A stretch of DNA of 64,000 nucleotides from an uncultured bacterium (GTDB taxonomy: Bacteria > Planctomycetota > Phycisphaerae > Phycisphaerales > SM1A02), in assembly GCA_903831295.1 (NCBI GenBank), contig CAIKXA010000037.1, positions 1 through 64,000 on the forward strand, read 5' to 3'. Below the pieces are notes generated by a model. That model saw nothing but the letters and a program-made list of their open reading frames with translations, was not told the DNA's origin and ran no database searches. How positions within the stretch are numbered: position 1 is the first letter of the stretch; every line of letters begins with the position of its first letter. Of the stretch, positions 59,280 through 64,000 are shown in pieces. The position numbers were made by a program, and so were the translations under genes.

Positions 59280-60893
59280 ATGAACGTGTTTTTAGAAAAT
59301 TTCAATCGTTGTGGCAAGCCGATAAATCATCGTTCGTTTGTCATTGGCAAATCGCGCCGTTCATCCTCCGCAATGATCCGCCGTGTTGGAGCGTGCCTCA
59401 CGCTGTTCGCGGCAACAACTCTATTTGGAGCTGATTTAGCTTCCACAGTGAAAGCATTGGCGAACACCTCATCGCCCAAAAAAGGAACCACCGCCATCAG
59501 CGTGCGCGGCGAAGATGGAATTGAACTTGTGCGCATCAACTCCGATACCGCCATGTCGCCGGCGAGCAATGAAAAATTGCTCACCACTGGAGCGGCGCTG
59601 CGAATTCTTGGCGGAGACTTTGTATTTCAAACTCGTTTGCTGCGTGACGGAGATCGGTTGATCGCTGTTGGTGACGGCGATCCTTCATTCGCTGATCCAG
59701 AACTTCTGGCGGAAATGCTTCACACCAACAAGGATGGTCAACAGAGCAAAGGCATGACCCCGGAGTCATTGCTGGATCTTTGGGTGCAAGGCGCCAAGGA
59801 TTCGGGCATGACCGAATGCGCCGAACTTGTGATTGACGACCGCATCTTTGATCGCAAAGGCGTGCATTCTGGATGGCCTGCGGACCAACTGAACGAGCAC
59901 TACTGCGCGCCAGTTGGTGGAATCACATTCCATCTCAATCGCATTGATTTCTGGGCAAAACCCACGGATCGCGGCGCGGACATTTGCAAGACAAGGCCCT
60001 GCAGCGATTTTGTTGCGATCGTGAACCACACCGCAAGGGTGAAAGGCAAGGAAGATGGCCTGTGGATCCAGCGCGACACCACCACGAACTCCTTCACGAT
60101 CCGAGGTTTCTGCAATAAGCCACTTGAAGAACCAGTGAGCGTGGCGTTGACCGACTCTGCAAATTATTTCGCGCAACTTCTCGCGGAGCGTTTGACCAAG
60201 GGCGGTATTCCAGTCAAGTCGTATCGACTTGCATCTGAGATCGATCCAATTTCAACCGGCAAAATTGTTGGCCCAGTGATTCGAACTCCCATCGCCACGG
60301 TGTTGCGAAGGTGCAATGTAGACAGTCAGAATTTGTACGCCGAGTGCTTGCTCAAACGCGCCGGCTTTGCCGTGACACAGACGCCTGGCTCTTGGCTCAA
60401 CGGTAGCGACGCTGTGGAAAAAATTGTCCGCACCCGCTTGGCTGACAAGGTGAATATCGATTCGCTTGATTGCGTGGACGGCTCGGGTCTTTCCAAAGAG
60501 AACCGAGTGAGCGCCAGCATTTTAAGCGCATGGGTAGATGACTTGATCAGCGACAAGAAATTGAGCGAGCCGTTCACCGACTCGCTCGCGGTGGGTGGCG
60601 AAAGCGGAACGGTGAAGAAAAGATTTCGCGATCTTGATGACCGAAAATTTTCCGTGCATTGCAAAACCGGATACATCAACGGCGTCTGCGCGCTCTCAGG
60701 CGTGGTGAAATGCGTGAATGGCCATCACGCCACTTTCAGCGTGATTTGCAATGGATTTGAGGCCGGCGGCGTGACCAAAGCCAAGCAACTACAGGAGAGC
60801 GTGGTCAAGGCTACGGCGCAATATTTGGAGACACTTGCTCCAGTGGGCGCGGTGGTTTCACCAAAGGTGCGTGAATCACTCGGCGGCGGTTGA
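59280..60893 (+). CDS. dacB: D-alanyl-D-alanine carboxypeptidase/endopeptidase, S13 (DacB/PBP4)
   Basis: 537 residues. Serine active site: Ser96-x-x-Lys99 in SPASNEKLLTTGAAL, the second motif in DGSGLSKENRVS, and KTG in HCKTGYINGVC. These are the three penicillin-binding motifs of peptidase family S13. The enzyme trims peptidoglycan in the periplasm. A hydrophobic segment at residues 33-51 (RRVGACLTLFAATTLFG) is the export signal; the ATG at 59373 (residue 32) would give a cleaner signal peptide, so the start is ambiguous. The 3' end overlaps the convergent scpA gene. Confidence 0.9.
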   Translation: MNVFLENFNRCGKPINHRSFVIGKSRRSSSAMIRRVGACLTLFAATTLFGADLASTVKALANTSSPKKGTTAISVRGEDGIELVRINSDTAMSPASNEKLLTTGAALRILGGDFVFQTRLLRDGDRLIAVGDGDPSFADPELLAEMLHTNKDGQQSKGMTPESLLDLWVQGAKDSGMTECAELVIDDRIFDRKGVHSGWPADQLNEHYCAPVGGITFHLNRIDFWAKPTDRGADICKTRPCSDFVAIVNHTARVKGKEDGLWIQRDTTTNSFTIRGFCNKPLEEPVSVALTDSANYFAQLLAERLTKGGIPVKSYRLASEIDPISTGKIVGPVIRTPIATVLRRCNVDSQNLYAECLLKRAGFAVTQTPGSWLNGSDAVEKIVRTRLADKVNIDSLDCVDGSGLSKENRVSASILSAWVDDLISDKKLSEPFTDSLAVGGESGTVKKRFRDLDDRKFSVHCKTGYINGVCALSGVVKCVNGHHATFSVICNGFEAGGVTKAKQLQESVVKATAQYLETLAPVGAVVSPKVRESLGGG

Positions 60894-61715
60894 AGAACTT
60901 TGAACGGACGCTGAAGTTGGCATGCCGCTGACGTCAACCAATTCCAACTCGATCGGCTCACTGGCTTGAACTTGCCGAACGCGAATCCGTTGCTCTCGGG
61001 CCAATTCAAGCAACGCCAAGAACAAACCAATTCGATCCATGCGATTTCGCCCTTCGAAGATGGCGTCGAGTCGCATGCGACGCTCAGGTGAGCGACCCAA
61101 TCGATCGACAAGATCGTCTTGATGCAAACCAATCGGCGTGTCATCGAAAGTGACTTGGTGATTTCCAAGGCGCGTGAAATCCACGGCAAGCGTGATGCGC
61201 TCAAAGGCCTCGAGCAAATCCAGCAAATGCACATCGCCTATGTCAAGATCCTGCACATCTTCAACTGTGGTGGCCTCGCCATCAACCGCGGGAACTTCGC
61301 CAGCCACACCGGATGCCGTCCACCGTTTTGAAAATTCATCGCGCAGTGAATCAAGCGTTTCCGCGGCTGTTCGAAAGCGCTGATACGCCAATAATTGTTG
61401 CACCAATTCACGGCGCGGGTCCTCGTGCAACGAAGCATCCGGAAGAATCTGCGCCTCGTCATGCTCTGGCTTGGGCGAAAGCATTCGGCTCTTCATTTCC
61501 ACCAACGTGGCCGCAAGCACCAGAAATTCGCCAGCTTGCTCCACATCCATCTCGTCGCTTGTCTTGAGCACCTCAAGATATTGAGTTGTGATGGCCGCAA
61601 TCGGAATATCGTGAATATCAACTTCCGAGCGCCTAATTAAAAACAAAAGCAGATCAAGCGGCCCTTCAAATGCCGAAAGTTTGACTTGATATTCGTCAAG
61701 GATTGCCACTGCCAA
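60876..61715 (-). CDS. scpA: Segregation and condensation protein A (ScpA)
   Basis: 279 residues. Kleisin features: N-terminal FEGPLDLLLFLIRRSEVDIH then ITTQYLEVLKTSDEMDVEQ and LVLAATLVEMKSRML (SMC-binding helix), and a winged-helix C-terminus (FLALLELAREQRIRVRQ) that closes the SMC ring. It bridges SMC heads during chromosome condensation. ScpB and Smc are not in the window. It overlaps dacB by 18 bases at the 3' end. The gap to kdsD on the opposite strand is 42 bases, so two promoters share it. Confidence 0.9.
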   Translation of the reverse strand: MAVAILDEYQVKLSAFEGPLDLLLFLIRRSEVDIHDIPIAAITTQYLEVLKTSDEMDVEQAGEFLVLAATLVEMKSRMLSPKPEHDEAQILPDASLHEDPRRELVQQLLAYQRFRTAAETLDSLRDEFSKRWTASGVAGEVPAVDGEATTVEDVQDLDIGDVHLLDLLEAFERITLAVDFTRLGNHQVTFDDTPIGLHQDDLVDRLGRSPERRMRLDAIFEGRNRMDRIGLFLALLELAREQRIRVRQVQASEPIELELVDVSGMPTSASVQSSSTAAE

Positions 61716-61757
61716 ACTGTACCAAAATCGTCCTTTATTTTCGCTATCATTTTGTGC

Positions 61758-62771
61758 ATGACCGAAAAGATTGTGAACGACGAGGCAGCATTTATTTCAG
61801 ATGTGCTTCGTTCCGAGGCCGAGGCCATCACGCGCCTTGCCGTTCGCGTTTCACACAACAGTCCTGATTCGTTGGACTTTGCTAAGGCCATTGATTTAAT
61901 CTGCGCATGCGACGGGCATGTTGTGGTGAGCGGCATGGGAAAATCCGGTCTGATTGGCAGCAAACTTTCCGCAACTTTCGCCAGCCTAGGACAGCCAAGT
62001 CATTTTGTGCATCCCGCGGAGGCGGTTCATGGCGACCTCGGTCGCATTCGCTCCAACGATGTTGTCCTACTGCTTTCCTACAGCGGTGAAACTGAGGAAC
62101 TTCTCAACTTCGCGGCGATCCTGAAGGCTGATGGCGTGGCGGGAATTGGAATTTCAAAGCACGCCCAAACCAATCTGGCCAAGATTTCAACTGTGCATAT
62201 TTCGCTGGGCGACATCGAGGAGGCCTGTCCATTGAATTTGGCCCCCACCGCCACAACCGCCACCATGCTTGCGGCGGGCGACGCGTTGGCGTTGGCCGTG
62301 GCGCGCCGGCGCAATTTCAAGGCCGATGACTTTCACAAGATTCACCCGGGCGGAATGCTGGGAATTGGCCTTCGACCAGTCAGCGAGGCGCTGCGCTTTC
62401 AAGTGGGAAAGAATCTCACATGCGTTGCGTTGACGGCCACCATGAAAAGCGCGCTGCAATCCTGCGGTGACGGACGACGCTCGGGCGCTTTGATGGTTGT
62501 GGATTCACACGGACGCCTTGCGGGCATTTTGACCGATGGCGATGTGCGCCGATTGATCAACAATTTTGGCGCGGCCGCGTTGGAAAAACCAATCGCTGAT
62601 TGCATGACCAAACATCCGCGCTGCTTGCCCGCGCAATCCTTGGTGCGCGACGCGGTGCGAATGATCCGCGAATTGCGCGTGGATGAATTGCCCGTTGTGG
62701 ACACCGATGGCAAACCGATTGGCTTGATTGACATTCAGGATTTGATCGCGCTGAAAGTTGTTCGGGACTAA
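61758..62771 (+). CDS. kdsD: Arabinose-5-phosphate isomerase, SIS plus two CBS domains (KdsD/GutQ family)
   Basis: 337 residues from ATG at 61758. SIS domain (about 30-185): VVSGMGKSGLIGSKLSATFA, HPAEAVHGDLGRIRSNDVVL and LLSYSGETEEL. Two CBS repeats (about 205-335) end in MIRELRVDELPVVDTDGKP. The enzyme interconverts ribulose 5-phosphate and arabinose 5-phosphate, the first step to KDO of lipopolysaccharide. Its presence suggests that the organism makes KDO or a related sugar. The next gene starts 3 bases after its stop. Confidence 0.92.
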   Translation: MTEKIVNDEAAFISDVLRSEAEAITRLAVRVSHNSPDSLDFAKAIDLICACDGHVVVSGMGKSGLIGSKLSATFASLGQPSHFVHPAEAVHGDLGRIRSNDVVLLLSYSGETEELLNFAAILKADGVAGIGISKHAQTNLAKISTVHISLGDIEEACPLNLAPTATTATMLAAGDALALAVARRRNFKADDFHKIHPGGMLGIGLRPVSEALRFQVGKNLTCVALTATMKSALQSCGDGRRSGALMVVDSHGRLAGILTDGDVRRLINNFGAAALEKPIADCMTKHPRCLPAQSLVRDAVRMIRELRVDELPVVDTDGKPIGLIDIQDLIALKVVRD

Positions 62772-62774
62772 AAA

Positions 62775-63122
62775 ATGCAGACATACATCACCGAGCGAGA
62801 TGGTTTGATTTTGGTTGTCGCGGCCGACGGCGGATTGAACCGCGGCACGGCTCAGCAATTGATAGAGGAAATTTCCAAGCATGTTGAAAGTGGCGCCACG
62901 CAAGTCGTGGTTGATTGCGCCAAGCTTGAAATTTTGTCCAGCATGGGTCTTGGAGCCCTGCTGCAAATCCACAACAAGCTTAAGAAGCAGGGCGCGCAAG
63001 TTCGCTTGTGCGGACTTCGCAGTTTGATGGTGCAAGCCATATTGATTTCACGGCTGGACAAGATCTTTGAGGTCTATCCAGACGTCAACGCGGCTAAAAT
63101 TTCGTTCCGCCCCCTTTCCTAG
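62775..63122 (+). CDS. STAS-domain anti-sigma factor antagonist
   Basis: 115 residues comprising one STAS domain: ITERDGLILVVAADGGLN, VVVDCAKLEILSSMGLGALL and the loop VRLCGLRSLMVQAILISRL. The Ser in LSSMGLGALL is the site phosphorylated in such proteins. It would bind an anti-sigma kinase or be a target of a PP2C phosphatase. It is 3 bases behind kdsD, so co-transcribed with it. A phosphatase of the needed class lies at 26280. No anti-sigma kinase or sigma gene is adjacent. Confidence 0.85.
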   Translation: MQTYITERDGLILVVAADGGLNRGTAQQLIEEISKHVESGATQVVVDCAKLEILSSMGLGALLQIHNKLKKQGAQVRLCGLRSLMVQAILISRLDKIFEVYPDVNAAKISFRPLS

Positions 63123-63140
63123 CCAAATTCAGCCAATACA

Positions 63141-63202
63141 CGCCACTTGTGGCGGCACACAATGCTCCCCACAAGATGCTGTGGAGAGACCGCATACGGT
63201 CT
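63141..63202 (+). terminator. Three tandem stem-loops after the STAS gene
   Basis: CGCCA/TGGCG around CTTG (63141-63154), CCACA/TGTGG around AGATGC (63169-63184), and AGACCG/CGGTCT around CATA (63187-63202). The last is followed by TGAAATTTATTT. A tandem terminator for the kdsD-STAS unit is the simplest reading; a structured leader for the next small gene is the alternative. The rest of this 174-base gap shows nothing else. Confidence 0.4.
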
Positions 63203-63280
63203 TGAAATTTATTTCGTGATACAAAAAAATTGTGCGGCAAGCGACGCGCTTGGTTCGATGAAGGTTCACGCCAATTCGGC

Positions 63281-63286
63281 AAGGAG
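63281..63286 (+). promoter_or_regulatory. Ribosome-binding site that fixes a short gene's start
   Basis: AAGGAG, 10 bases upstream of ATG at 63297. It favours the 67-residue protein over longer frames beginning at 63147 or 63258. Confidence 0.6.
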
Positions 63287-63296
63287 CGCAACGCAC

Positions 63297-63500
63297 ATGC
63301 AAAGCAAAGAACAACTGATCGAATGTATTCAACGTATCAACCCTTCGGCTCTGCGTGAATTTTTATCATCATTTGATTGGCATGCGCTTCGTAGATATCT
63401 AGATCATTTGAGCATGACGCTTGAGCCGCGCGGTGTGGATAGCCACTGGACGCGCTTGGGCGACACTCCTGCAGTTGTGTGGCGGCGGTCCGCGGCTTGA
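63297..63500 (+). CDS. Small conserved hypothetical protein
   Basis: 67 residues from ATG at 63297, supported by AAGGAG upstream. The sequence is amphipathic: KEQLIECIQRINPSALREFL then SSFDWHALRRYLDHLSMTLE, ending DTPAVVWRRSAA. I recall similar small proteins from Planctomycete genomes but know no function. It could be a helical adaptor. It is independent of the STAS gene by a 174-base gap and converges on the response regulator. Confidence 0.6.
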   Translation: MQSKEQLIECIQRINPSALREFLSSFDWHALRRYLDHLSMTLEPRGVDSHWTRLGDTPAVVWRRSAA

Positions 63501-63558
63501 CTCCCAAAGACCGCCGTCCCACCAACCTTATCGCGGAAATTTATTTATAAAAGTATTT

Positions 63559-64000
63559 TTATAGACGCGGATTTCGCAGCAACGCTTCAACGCGTCGCTT
63601 GAGCAAGCGCACGCGCAACAAACTGCGCACGCGGGTGATCAATTCCAACTTGTTCACCGGCTTGGTGAGAAAATCATCGCAACCGCATTCCACGGCGCGC
63701 TCAAAATCACCCACCTCGTTCAGCGCAGTCACCATGATGATCACGGTGTCGCGCAACGCTGAATCCTGCTTGATTTTGCGGCATACTTCAAAGCCGCTCA
63801 TGCGCGGCATCATCACGTCCAGCAAAATTAAATCCGGCTTGCAACGCGCCACGGCTTCAATGGCCTCAACGCCGTCGTGCGCGGTCTCCAACTTGCACTC
63901 CAGCGATTCCAACCACGCCTGCATCAACTCCACATTTTGCAGATTGTCATCCACCAACAAAAGAACCGCGCTTCTGAGTTCTTCGCTTGAGGGCTCGCGT
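63559..64000 (-). CDS. Response regulator receiver protein (partial, start outside window)
   Basis: The frame stays open to the right edge, so the first residues lie outside. At least 147 residues: LLLVDDNLQNVELMQAWLES near the start, phospho-acceptor in LILLDVMMPRMSGFEVCRKI, and CGCDDFLTKPVNKLELITRV with the switch Lys. No output domain follows; the last 30 residues are a basic helix. It may be a single-domain regulator or the C-terminal receiver of a larger protein. No ATG is visible; the TTG codons at 63960 and 63957 lie inside the first strand and would truncate the domain. Confidence 0.85.
   Translation of the reverse strand, partial: REPSSEELRSAVLLLVDDNLQNVELMQAWLESLECKLETAHDGVEAIEAVARCKPDLILLDVMMPRMSGFEVCRKIKQDSALRDTVIIMVTALNEVGDFERAVECGCDDFLTKPVNKLELITRVRSLLRVRLLKRRVEALLRNPRL

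Noticed and set aside
63546-63563. A/T-only hairpin at the 3' end of the response regulator
   Set aside because: TATAAAA/TTTTATA pairing is expected in such AT-rich sequence and overlaps the coding end.
1-64000. CRISPR arrays, insertion sequences, prophage or integrase genes
   Set aside because: I saw no regularly spaced direct repeats, transposase motifs or terminal inverted repeats; gene content is uniform in style.

Overview
This 64 kb window looks like chromosomal DNA from a member of the Planctomycetota, probably Phycisphaerae-like. The call rests on gene content, not on a marker gene: large pseudopilins with FTLVELLVV-type N-termini, a MoxR/DUF58/VWA operon, a Tat-exported Gfo/Idh/MocA oxidoreductase, a small basic protein starting MSIHPSLK (a family I recall from Verrucomicrobia, Chlamydiae and Planctomycetes), and many predicted lipoproteins. 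It is densely coded (58 protein genes, one tRNA, no gene-free stretch above 300 bases). I saw no insertion sequence, phage gene or CRISPR array.

Layout. 1-15222 (minus strand) is a type IV pilus / type II secretion-like locus: a MshEN-type assembly ATPase, PilT, a second PilB/GspE ATPase, PilC/GspF, then six prepilin-like or GspK-like genes joined by 1-4 base overlaps or abutting. 15328-18571 (plus) holds a stand-alone CoaB and the oxidative pentose phosphate pair gnd-zwf, followed by tRNA-Leu(UAA). 18797-27479 (plus) is a chemosensory gene set in Wsp order (CheW, CheR-TPR, CheW, CheA-REC, CheB, response regulator), led by a GAF/HD-GYP protein, with no MCP receptor and with the WspR diguanylate cyclase output replaced by a PP2C/SpoIIE phosphatase. 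ApbE follows.

28684-45799 is mixed housekeeping: oxidoreductase, SUMF1-like protein, ion antiporter, thiS-thiG, an aminotransferase, the small basic protein, acpS, endonuclease III, recX, a rhodanese, cdsA, a zinc-ribbon coiled-coil protein, pyrD and a TPR-YggX fusion. 45953-54508 (minus) is a five-gene MoxR/DUF58/VWA operon. 54566-64000 holds feoA-feoB and a small FeoB-associated protein, a BaiN-type flavoprotein, a D-Ala-D-Ala carboxypeptidase, scpA, kdsD, a STAS anti-sigma antagonist, a small conserved protein and a partial response regulator.

How parts may work together. The Wsp-like set probably carries a signal through CheA to a receiver-phosphatase, which fits a partner-switching circuit; a stand-alone STAS protein, the usual target of such a phosphatase, lies 35 kb away. 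The HD-GYP protein would lower c-di-GMP, a common controller of pili and attachment, and the pilus locus is nearby. These links are inference. The most noteworthy items are the receiver-phosphatase output swap, the TPR-YggX fusion, FeoB without the G4 asparagine, endonuclease III with odd cysteine spacing, and several uncommented RNA hairpins next to start codons.
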